From the NCBI RefSeq assembly GCF_017848315.1, contig NZ_JAFKEC010000001.1:1-64000 (forward strand): a stretch of DNA of 64,000 nucleotides, written 5' to 3'. This DNA comes from Pseudomonas palmensis. Its GTDB lineage: Bacteria; Pseudomonadota; Gammaproteobacteria; Pseudomonadales; Pseudomonadaceae. The notes beneath the pieces were generated by a model that made no database searches, was not told where the DNA came from, and saw nothing but the letters and a program-made list of their open reading frames with translations. Positions within the stretch are counted from its first letter, which is position 1, and the number at the start of each line of letters is the position of its first letter. Made by a program: the position numbers and the translations under genes. Below are positions 50,523 to 60,183 of this stretch, in pieces.

Positions 50523-52993
50523 CAGGCCGACACCGTCTGCTGGCTGATGTCATCGACATGCACGAAGTGGCGCAGCGCCAGTCGCTCGGAGGCCTGCAGG
50601 CTGGCCTTGGCGATCTCGCCCAGCAACTCGGCCAGGCCATCGAGCACCGCGCGCACGCTGGCCTTGCCGAACAGCGCGTGCTCCAGGCTGCCCAGGTCGA
50701 AGTGGTACAGGCGCTCGGCGAGCAGGGCCAGGGTCGGGTCTGGCGGGCTGCCGAACTCATCGCTGGATCGCTCCAGGGCACGCACCAGCAGCTTGAGCTG
50801 GAACAGCACCGCATGGGGGTTCTGCTGGTCGAGCAGGAGCAGGTCCAGCACCGGGATCAACTGCGCCACCGCCAGGTAGCGCGAGCGGTAGGTGATGCTG
50901 CTGTTGCCCAGTTCAAGCAGCCATTCCAGGCCCGCCTGGTCGAAGGCGCCGGGGCCGCGCAGAAAACTGGCCAGGCTCAGGCTCAAGCCCTGCAGGCGCT
51001 CGATGCGCCGCCCGATCATCAGAAAGCGCCAGCCTTCATCGCGGGTCATGTCGTCCAGGGCAAAGCCGGACAGCGCCGCCAGCGACATCACCAGGCGGTT
51101 GAGAAAATCCAGCTGCTCGCCGAAGTCTGCCGTCTGCCCACCCAGCGCCTGGGCTTCGTGCTGCAACTCCACCAGCGCCTGCCAGTTCTCCCGCGAGAGC
51201 TTGCCGCGCACCTGGGCGGCGGTCCACTGCAGGCGCTGCAGGTTGGCGCGCAGGCTGAACGCCCAGTCGGCATCGAGCAAGGCGGCGCGCAGGCGCTCGG
51301 CCAGAGTGCCCTCGGGGGGCAGCAGCTCAAGCTCTTCGGCCAGGGCCACCGCCGCCTGCCAGGTGGATGGATGTTCGCCATCCAGGTAGCGGCTGAGCAG
51401 AATGCGCAGCAGGCGCGCGCTGGTGTCGCAGCGCTCGCAATAGCGGCCGAACCAGAACAGGTTTTCCACGACCCGCGACGGCAGGTACGGGTCCTGACGG
51501 ATCAGATCGGCCACGCCAAGGGTGCGGCTGGCCTGCCACTGTTCGCCGACCGGGGCCGCCTCGCCGAGTACCCAGGTGTCCTTGCTGGCCCCGCCGCGCT
51601 GCATCGACACCACCTCGGCATCGGCCAGGGCGGCCACCCGGGTCAAGCCGCCGGGCAGCACCCGGTAGCCATCGGCGGTGGCCACCGCATATACCCGCAT
51701 GCCGATCGGCCGCGCCTGCAGCGTGCCCTGCCATACCGGCGCCTGGGACAACTGCGCCAGTTCCTGTGCCACGTAGGCATACGGGCGTGCACGGATGCGC
51801 CCGGCCAAGGCATCGCGCGCCGCCTCGTCCAGGTCGCGCCCGAACAGCGCAGCGAAACTCTGCGAGGGGAACGCCGGCTTGATCAGCAGCTCCGGCAGCC
51901 TGGCCAGGGCCTGCTCCAGCGCAGGCGGCTCGCCGCACCACCAAGTGGCGATCGACGGCAGGCTCAGGGCCTCGCCGAACAGGTGCTGGTTGATGGCCGG
52001 CAGAAAGCCGAGCAGGCCGGGAGATTCGAGCACCCCGCTGCCCAGCGCATTGGCCACCAGCACGCGGCCCTGGCGTACCGCGTCGAGCAGGCCGGGCACG
52101 CCGAGGGCCGAGTCGGTACGCAGTTCCAGCGGGTCGCAGAAATCGTCGTCCAGGCGGCGCATGATCGCGTGCACCCGGCGCAGCCCGCCCAGGGTCTTGA
52201 GGTAAACCGTGGCATCGCGCACGGTCAGGTCGCTGCCTTCGACCAGTGGGTAACCAAGCTGGCGGGCGAGGAACAGGTGCTCGAAATAGCTTTCGTTGAA
52301 GCGCCCCGGGGTCAGCAGTACCACCAGTGGCGGTTCCTGGCCGCTGGGTGCCAGGCGCAGCAGGCTCTGTTGCAGGTTGCGAAAGAAGCCGGCCAGGTGC
52401 TGCACGTGCAGGTCGCGGTACAGGTCCGGCAGGGTGCGCGTGACCAGCGTGCGGTTCTCCAGCGCGAAGCCGGCCCCGGAGGGCGCCTGGGTGCGGTCGG
52501 CGGTGACCCACCAGCGCCCATCGGGGCCGCGGGCAAGGTCGGCAGCGTACACATGCAGGAAGGTCGAGCCAGGCGGCGTGATGCCCTGGCACGGCCAGAG
52601 AAAATTGTTGTGGCCGAACACCAGCTCAGCCGGCAGCAGGCCTTCGCCGATCAGGCGCTGCGGGCCATAGATGTCGGCCAGTACCGCGTTGAGCAGGTGC
52701 GCGCGCTGGGCGATGCCCGCCGCCAGCGCCTGCCACTCCTGCGCGGGGATCAGCTGCGGCAGCAGGTCCAGCTCCCACGGGCGATCGGTGCCGTCGGGGT
52801 CGGCGTAGATGTTGTAGGTGACGCCGTTTTCCTGCAGATGGCGCGCCAGTTGGGCCTGGCGCTGGGCCAGCTGGGTGGGGCCGCTGCGTTGCAGGTGCTG
52901 GTGCAGGCGCTGCCAATGCGGGCGCACGCTGCCATCCGCCGCGAACATCTCGTGGTAGGAGGCAGGGCTTGGTGAGGCCAGCGGGTCAGCCAT
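50522..52993 (-). CDS. Circularly permuted ATP-grasp / alpha-E fusion protein
   Basis: This 823-residue cytoplasmic protein has an N-terminal circularly permuted ATP-grasp part (DUF404/DUF407), including HNNFLWPCQG and AGFALENRTLVTRTLPDLY, TPGRFNESYFEHLFLARQLG and LANALGSGVLESP-like (LVANALGSGVLES), and a C-terminal alpha-E (DUF403) part starting near ARLLRILLSRYLDGEHPS. In many genomes these are two proteins. The ATG at 52993 (MADPLASP) is favoured. It likely makes a peptide-like bond for the linked transglutaminase; the product is not known. Confidence 0.85.
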   Translation of the reverse strand: MADPLASPSPASYHEMFAADGSVRPHWQRLHQHLQRSGPTQLAQRQAQLARHLQENGVTYNIYADPDGTDRPWELDLLPQLIPAQEWQALAAGIAQRAHLLNAVLADIYGPQRLIGEGLLPAELVFGHNNFLWPCQGITPPGSTFLHVYAADLARGPDGRWWVTADRTQAPSGAGFALENRTLVTRTLPDLYRDLHVQHLAGFFRNLQQSLLRLAPSGQEPPLVVLLTPGRFNESYFEHLFLARQLGYPLVEGSDLTVRDATVYLKTLGGLRRVHAIMRRLDDDFCDPLELRTDSALGVPGLLDAVRQGRVLVANALGSGVLESPGLLGFLPAINQHLFGEALSLPSIATWWCGEPPALEQALARLPELLIKPAFPSQSFAALFGRDLDEAARDALAGRIRARPYAYVAQELAQLSQAPVWQGTLQARPIGMRVYAVATADGYRVLPGGLTRVAALADAEVVSMQRGGASKDTWVLGEAAPVGEQWQASRTLGVADLIRQDPYLPSRVVENLFWFGRYCERCDTSARLLRILLSRYLDGEHPSTWQAAVALAEELELLPPEGTLAERLRAALLDADWAFSLRANLQRLQWTAAQVRGKLSRENWQALVELQHEAQALGGQTADFGEQLDFLNRLVMSLAALSGFALDDMTRDEGWRFLMIGRRIERLQGLSLSLASFLRGPGAFDQAGLEWLLELGNSSITYRSRYLAVAQLIPVLDLLLLDQQNPHAVLFQLKLLVRALERSSDEFGSPPDPTLALLAERLYHFDLGSLEHALFGKASVRAVLDGLAELLGEIAKASLQASERLALRHFVHVDDISQQTVSA

Positions 52994-53075
52994 GGGCGTG
53001 CTCGGTGACGGCAGGTGATGCAGGGTAGCGTGTGGCGGGGATGGGGAGAAGGATGGATGTGGCCTTGCGGGCCTC

Positions 53076-53159
53076 ATCGCGGGTCAAGCCCGCTCCCACA
53101 GGATAGTCAGTGGCCTATGGATCTGCACTGTACCTGTGGGAGCGGGCTTGACCCGCAAT
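53076..53159. repeat. Paired REP element
   Basis: Inverted ATCGCGGGTCAAGCCCGCTC copies, the right one ending ACCCGCAAT, lie between two leftward genes: upstream of the ATP-grasp gene and just after ygiQ. Confidence 0.9.
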
Positions 53160-53173
53160 GGCCGCGACGCGTA

Positions 53174-55477
<2,304 letters not shown>

Positions 55478-55538
55478 GTCAGTGACCGGTTCTTGGTATC
55501 AGGGAAATCGCGGGCGCGGAATATAGCACAAATTTTGA

Positions 55539-55567
55539 CCAATTCCGACGTCAGAAGTCGGAATTGG
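55539..55567 (-). terminator. Hairpin after dnaB
   Basis: CCAATTCCGAC-N7-GTCGGAATTGG is a perfect 11-bp stem with a 7-base loop, 12 bp past the dnaB stop. The downstream sequence in the transcript is only moderately U-rich (GTCAAAATTTGTG), so termination efficiency is uncertain. Confidence 0.6.
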
Positions 55568-55578
55568 CCATCGGCACC

Positions 55579-56976
55579 TTATTCGTCGTCGTCGAAGTTG
55601 TAGCTGCCCGGTGCCAGGTTCTCGAAGCGCGTGTACTTGCCGATGAACGCCAGGCGCACGAAGCCGATGGGGCCGTTACGCTGCTTGCCGATGATGATCT
55701 CGGCGATGCCCTTATGCTCGGTCTCGGGGTGGTACACCTCGTCGCGGTACACGAACATGATCACGTCGGCGTCCTGCTCGATCGCACCCGATTCACGCAA
55801 GTCGGAGTTCACCGGGCGCTTGTTGGGGCGCTGCTCGAGGGAGCGGTTGAGCTGCGACAGGGCGATGACCGGGCAGTTGAATTCCTTGGCCAGGGCCTTG
55901 AGCGAGCGCGAGATCTCGGAAATCTCGTTGGTACGGTTGTCGCCGCTGGAGCCCGGGATCTGCATCAGTTGCAGGTAGTCGATCATGATCATGGCGATCT
56001 CGCCATGCTCACGCACCAGCCGCCGGGTACGTGCGCGCATTTCCGACGGGCTGATGCCGGCGGTGTCGTCGATGAACAGCTTGCGGTCATTGAGCAGGTT
56101 GACCGCCGAAGTCAGGCGCGGCCAGTCGTCGTCGTCCAGCTGGCCGGAACGCACCTTGGTCTGGTCGATGCGCCCCAGCGAGGAGAGCATACGCATGATC
56201 AGCGATTCGCCTGGCATCTCCAGTGAGTACACCAGCACCGCCTTGTCGCTGCGCAACACGGCGTTCTCCACCAGGTTCATGGCGAAGGTGGTCTTGCCCA
56301 TCGACGGACGGCCGGCCACGATGATCAGGTCGGCCGGTTGCAGGCCGCTGGTCTTCTCGTCCAGGTCGGTGTAGCCGGTGGAAATACCGGTGATGGCGCT
56401 GTCGGAGTTGAACAGCGTGTCGATGCGGTCGATGGCCTTGGTCAGCAGTTCGTTGACCCCTACCGGACCACCGGTCTTGGGCCGTGCTTCGGCGATCTGG
56501 AAGATCTGCCGTTCGGCCTCGTCGAGGATCTCGGCGGCGTTGCGGCCCTGGGGGTTGAACGCGCTGTCGGCGATCTCGCTGCTGATACTGATCAGCTGGC
56601 GCAGTGTGGCGCGCTCGCGAATGATCTGCGCATAGGCCTTGATGTTGGCCACCGACGGGGTGTTCTTGGCCAGCTCGCCCAGGTAACCCAGGCCACCGAC
56701 CTGGGAGCTCAGGCCTTCCTTGTCGAGCTGCTCGTGCAGCGTCACCACGTCGAACGGGGTGTTGAGGTCGGCGAGCTTGTAGATGGCGCGGAAGATCAGG
56801 CGATGGTCATGCCGGTAGAAGTCGCCGTCGGAGACTTGATCGAGCACGCGCTCCCAGGCGTTGTTGTCCAGCATCAGGCCACCGAGTACGGCCTGTTCGG
56901 CCTCGATGGAATGCGGCGGCACCTTCAGGGCAGCGGTTTGCAGATCATATTGCTCGGGGGCGGTTATCTCGTTCAT
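55579..56976 (-). CDS. dnaB: Replicative DNA helicase DnaB
   Basis: This 465-residue hexameric helicase opens the replication fork. It has an N-terminal primase-interaction domain (PPHSIEAEQAVLGGLMLDN), Walker A AGRPSMGKTTFAMN, Walker B MIMIDYLQLM and the late RESGAIEQDADVIMFVYRD motif. ATG 56976 is preferred over GTG 56982. It follows rplI with a hairpin between. Confidence 0.97.
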   Translation of the reverse strand: MNEITAPEQYDLQTAALKVPPHSIEAEQAVLGGLMLDNNAWERVLDQVSDGDFYRHDHRLIFRAIYKLADLNTPFDVVTLHEQLDKEGLSSQVGGLGYLGELAKNTPSVANIKAYAQIIRERATLRQLISISSEIADSAFNPQGRNAAEILDEAERQIFQIAEARPKTGGPVGVNELLTKAIDRIDTLFNSDSAITGISTGYTDLDEKTSGLQPADLIIVAGRPSMGKTTFAMNLVENAVLRSDKAVLVYSLEMPGESLIMRMLSSLGRIDQTKVRSGQLDDDDWPRLTSAVNLLNDRKLFIDDTAGISPSEMRARTRRLVREHGEIAMIMIDYLQLMQIPGSSGDNRTNEISEISRSLKALAKEFNCPVIALSQLNRSLEQRPNKRPVNSDLRESGAIEQDADVIMFVYRDEVYHPETEHKGIAEIIIGKQRNGPIGFVRLAFIGKYTRFENLAPGSYNFDDDE

Positions 56977-57011
56977 GGCCACTTGGGAATCAGGGTGTTG
57001 AAAAAGACAAA

Positions 57012-57041
57012 GGGCACGACCTGCAATGCAGGATCGTGCCC
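57012..57041 (-). terminator. Terminator-like hairpin between rplI and dnaB
   Basis: The arms GGGCACGA...TCGTGCCC with an inner CTGCA/TGCAG stem form an interrupted hairpin, followed in the leftward transcript by TTTGTCTTTTT (57011-57001). A second hairpin, CTGGCACC-CAG-GGTGCCAG at 57054-57072, precedes it. Together they may lower dnaB transcription relative to the ribosomal genes. Confidence 0.8.
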
Positions 57042-57086
57042 GATGTTAACCGGCTGGCACCCAGGGTGCCAGTCGATTGGTCCAGC

Positions 57087-57533
57087 TTAGGCTGCGACGA
57101 CAACCACGCGAACGGTGGCTTCTACGTCGCTGTGCAGGTGCACGGCTACGTCGAATTCGCCAACGTTGCGGATGGTGCCGTTCGGCAGACGCACTTCAGA
57201 CTTGGCCACTTCAACGCCGGAGGCGGTCAGGGCGTCAGCGATGTCGTGGGTGCCGATCGAACCGAACAGCTTGCCTTCGTCACCGGCGGTGGCAGTGATG
57301 GTCACTTCCAGCTCGGCCAGTTGGGCAGCGCGGGTTTCAGCCGAAGCTTTCTTGTCAGCAGCCAGTTTTTCCAGCTCGGCGCGACGCTCTTCGAACGCAG
57401 CCAGGTTGGCAGCGGTCGCAGCGGTAGCCTTGCCGAATGGCAGCAGGAAGTTACGACCGTACCCGGCCTTAACATTTACCTTGTCGCCCAGGTTGCCCAG
57501 GTTGGCGACTTTTTCCAGCAGGATCAGTTCCAT
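57087..57533 (-). CDS. rplI: Ribosomal protein bL9
   Basis: This 148-residue protein begins [36 protein letters not shown], the standard L9 N-terminal domain with the 23S rRNA-binding loop, followed by a long helix and a C-terminal domain. Length is normal. It is the fourth gene of rpsF-rpsR-DUF2232-rplI-dnaB. Confidence 0.98.
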   Translation of the reverse strand: MELILLEKVANLGNLGDKVNVKAGYGRNFLLPFGKATAATAANLAAFEERRAELEKLAADKKASAETRAAQLAELEVTITATAGDEGKLFGSIGTHDIADALTASGVEVAKSEVRLPNGTIRNVGEFDVAVHLHSDVEATVRVVVVAA

Positions 57534-57554
57534 TAGGTATAAACCTCTTAACTT

Positions 57555-58445
57555 TTAACCTTCACCGTTCGCGTCACCGGCATCTTTCGATGCAGAACGA
57601 CCGCGAAAATCAATCAGGCTGTCGACAATGGCCAGAACCACGAGCAACGGATAAATCAGCTGCATGAACAGCACCAGCGTCACGTACATCCCCACCAGCC
57701 AGAACCTGGCCAGGCGCTTCTGCGCGACCAGCCCGTGAATCAGGGCCAGCCCGGCGAATACCAGCGGTACGCTGCACAACGGTGTCAACATCGCCAGTTC
57801 GCTGCCGAAATTCGGCGCTATCAGCATGCACACCAGCAGCAACAGCGCCGGTACCAGCGGGAGCCGTATGGCGCGAAACTCGCTGCCAAAGCCTCCCGGG
57901 TTGTACAACGCGGCTTGCCAGTAGCGACCCAACATCAGGGCCAGCAGACTGACTGCCTGCAGCAATGCCGCAATCAGGCCGGTAAGCACCGGTGCGATCA
58001 CGCTCCCCAGGCGGGCCCGCTCTTCTACCGTCAACTGCTGGTAGAGACCGTCGAGCATCTGCGGCAGGGCTTTTTCAAGCACCTGCGCCAGCGCTTCGAT
58101 CGGTTCGCGGAACACCGAACCCAGGATGACGCCATACACCAGGCCCCAGGCGATGCTGAACAACAGCACCCGGCTCCAGGACTGTCCGGCGCGTAGCAAC
58201 GCAGCCAGACCGAAGGTTCCCAGCAACACCATCAAGGTGCGCGGTTCACCGAAGAACCACCAGACCAGCGCGGGCAGCAATGCCCAGGCGAGGATCCCGG
58301 AGGCGTCCTTGAAACCGCGCCGCAGGAACACCAGGCTCCCGGCGGCGGCACTCAACCAGAACAACAGCGGCAATGCCGCACAACCGACCACTACCAGAGT
58401 GGCCTGCACGCGACCGCGCATGATGAAATCAGCTAACGCTCGCAT
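57555..58445 (-). CDS. DUF2232 membrane protein (YybS-like)
   Basis: This 296-residue inner-membrane protein has about eight hydrophobic segments and a short charged C-terminal tail. The position between rpsR and rplI is typical of Pseudomonas DUF2232 proteins; the function is unknown. ATG 58445 begins MRALADFIMRGRVQAT. Confidence 0.88.
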   Translation of the reverse strand: MRALADFIMRGRVQATLVVVGCAALPLLFWLSAAAGSLVFLRRGFKDASGILAWALLPALVWWFFGEPRTLMVLLGTFGLAALLRAGQSWSRVLLFSIAWGLVYGVILGSVFREPIEALAQVLEKALPQMLDGLYQQLTVEERARLGSVIAPVLTGLIAALLQAVSLLALMLGRYWQAALYNPGGFGSEFRAIRLPLVPALLLLVCMLIAPNFGSELAMLTPLCSVPLVFAGLALIHGLVAQKRLARFWLVGMYVTLVLFMQLIYPLLVVLAIVDSLIDFRGRSASKDAGDANGEG

Positions 58446-58481
58446 GCACTTTATCCCTTGCTACCTGTCGACGACCCGGTC

Positions 58482-58712
58482 TCAGCGGCCGTGGCTGTCG
58501 GTGTAGGCCAGCAGGGCCAGGAAGCGGGCGCGCTTGATAGCGGTAGCCAGCTGACGCTGATAACGAGCTTTGGTACCGGTGATACGGCTTGGAACGATCT
58601 TGCCGGTTTCGGATACATAAGCTTTCAGGGTGTTGAGATCTTTGTAATCGATCTCTTTCACTTCTTCAGCAGTGAAGCGGCAGAATTTACGACGACGGAA
58701 GAAACGTGCCAT
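58482..58712 (-). CDS. rpsR: Ribosomal protein bS18
   Basis: This 76-residue protein begins [25 protein letters not shown] and contains [32 protein letters not shown], the S18 signature. It binds the 30S platform with S6, whose gene is immediately upstream. Confidence 0.99.
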   Translation of the reverse strand: MARFFRRRKFCRFTAEEVKEIDYKDLNTLKAYVSETGKIVPSRITGTKARYQRQLATAIKRARFLALLAYTDSHGR

Positions 58713-58740
58713 GTAATAGGCTCCTCAAAAGGTCCGTGGA

Positions 58741-59166
58741 TTACTCGTCAGCGTTATCGCTGTTGTCGCTGTTGTCGCTGTCATCGCCTTCGGCGTTGTC
58801 AGCGTGCTCAGGACGGTCGCGACGCTCACGGCGCTCACTGCGGTTTTCTTCAGCCTTGAGCATCTCGGACTGGCCGGTAACGGCTTCGTCGCGACGGATG
58901 ACCAGGTTACGGATCACGGCATCGTTGTAGCGGAAGTTGTCTTCCAGCTCGGCCAGGGCCTTGCCGGTGCACTCAACGTTCAGCATCACGTAGTGAGCCT
59001 TGTGAACATTGTTGATTGCATAGGCCAGTTGACGACGGCCCCAGTCTTCCAGACGGTGGATCTTGCCGCCGTCTTCTTCGATCAGCTTGGTGTAACGCTC
59101 AACCATGCCGCCGACTTGCTCGCTCTGGTCAGGGTGGACCAGAAAGATGATTTCGTAATGACGCAT
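58741..59166 (-). CDS. rpsF: Ribosomal protein bS6
   Basis: This 141-residue protein begins [25 protein letters not shown] and has [21 protein letters not shown], both S6 signatures. The C-terminal tail is acidic and low in complexity ([19 protein letters not shown]), longer than in many homologues and a known RimK glutamylation region in proteobacteria. It heads its operon. Confidence 0.98.
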   Translation of the reverse strand: MRHYEIIFLVHPDQSEQVGGMVERYTKLIEEDGGKIHRLEDWGRRQLAYAINNVHKAHYVMLNVECTGKALAELEDNFRYNDAVIRNLVIRRDEAVTGQSEMLKAEENRSERRERRDRPEHADNAEGDDSDNSDNSDNADE

Positions 59167-59187
59167 GAATGCTCCTTACGGGTTGTA

Positions 59188-59210
59188 GTCTGCCACCAGG
59201 GTGGTCAGAC
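59188..59210 (-). promoter_or_regulatory. Leader hairpin before rpsF
   Basis: GTCTG-CCACC-AG-GGTGG-T-CAGAC forms a 10-bp stem with one bulge just upstream of the rpsF ribosome-binding site. Position suggests autogenous control by S6/S18, as known for other rpsF leaders, but I did not find the full S6-S18 binding motif. Confidence 0.4.
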
Positions 59211-59285
59211 AAGGAGTGAATGACACTGTTTGTCTTGCCTTGTGCGGTGGGCGCATGCGCGCCTGCCAGCGGGGCAAGGGGCGCA

Positions 59286-59314
59286 ATTGTAGAGAAGCGC
59301 CGGGGCGCACGCAA
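59286..59314 (-). promoter_or_regulatory. Promoter of the rpsF operon
   Basis: On the minus strand TTGCGT, a 17-bp spacer and TACAAT form a good sigma-70 promoter about 120 bp before the rpsF ATG. Confidence 0.75.
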
Positions 59315-59348
59315 GGTAATTGGTGATTATTTGAACAGCCTTGAAAGC

Positions 59349-59415
59349 ATCGCGGGCCAAGCCAGCCCCCACACAGGCCACCGAAAGCCCTGTGGGAGCG
59401 GGCTTGACCCGCGAA
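59349..59415. repeat. Paired REP element, one arm degenerate
   Basis: The left arm ATCGCGGGCCAAGCCAGCCC carries several changes relative to the family sequence, whereas the right arm GCGGGCTTGACCCGCGAA is intact. It lies between rlmB's 3' end and the rpsF promoter. Confidence 0.85.
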
Positions 59416-59430
59416 AGTGGCAACGCCTTA

Positions 59431-60183
59431 TCAGGCCTTGCGCTTGGCCTGACGCTGACGCACCGCCTCGAACAGGCACACGCCCGTGGCCACCGACACG
59501 TTCAGGCTGCTGACGCTGCCGGCCATCGGCAGCTTCACCAGAAAATCGCAGTGCTCGCGGGTCAGGCGGCGCATGCCCTTGCCCTCGGCGCCCATGATCA
59601 GGATGGTCGGGCCGGTCAGGTCCTGCTGATACAGTTCCTGTTCGGCCTCCCCCGCCGTGCCCACCACCCACAGGCCGCGCTGCTGGAGTTTCTCCAGGGT
59701 ACGCGCCAGGTTGGTCACGGCCACCAGCGGAATCACCTCGGCAGCGCCACACGCCACCTTGCGTACCGCCGGGGTCAGGGTCGCCGACTTGTCCTTGGGC
59801 ACCACCACCGCCAGCGCACCGGCCGCATCGGCGGTGCGCAGGCAGGCGCCCAGGTTGTGCGGGTCGGTCACACCGTCCAGCACCAGAATCAGCGGCGCGC
59901 CTTCGGTGCGGTCCAGCAGCTCTTCGAGCATCGCCTCGCCCCACACCTGGCTCGGGCTGACCTCGGCGACCACGCCCTGGTGCACGCCCTCGACCCAGGC
60001 GTCCATCTCGCGGCGTTCAGCCTGGCCGACCGTCACTCGGTTCTGTGCGGCCAGCTCCAGCAGGGCCTGCACCCGCGGTTCGCTGCGGCTGTCGGCCAGC
60101 CAGATCTGCTTGACCCGCTTGGGGTGGTGGCGCAACAGGGCCTCCACCGCATGCACACCGTAGATCTTTTCCAGCTGACTCAT
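59431..60183 (-). CDS. rlmB: 23S rRNA (guanosine-2'-O-)-methyltransferase RlmB
   Basis: This 250-residue SPOUT methyltransferase modifies G2251 of 23S rRNA. It begins MSQLEKIYGVHAVEALLRHHPKRV and has ILVLDGVTDPHNLGACLRTADA, IMGAEGKGMRRLTREHCD and SVSSLNVSVATGVCLFEAVRQ, the knot motifs. It overlaps rnr by 4 bp and probably shares its transcript. Confidence 0.96.
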   Translation of the reverse strand: MSQLEKIYGVHAVEALLRHHPKRVKQIWLADSRSEPRVQALLELAAQNRVTVGQAERREMDAWVEGVHQGVVAEVSPSQVWGEAMLEELLDRTEGAPLILVLDGVTDPHNLGACLRTADAAGALAVVVPKDKSATLTPAVRKVACGAAEVIPLVAVTNLARTLEKLQQRGLWVVGTAGEAEQELYQQDLTGPTILIMGAEGKGMRRLTREHCDFLVKLPMAGSVSSLNVSVATGVCLFEAVRQRQAKRKA

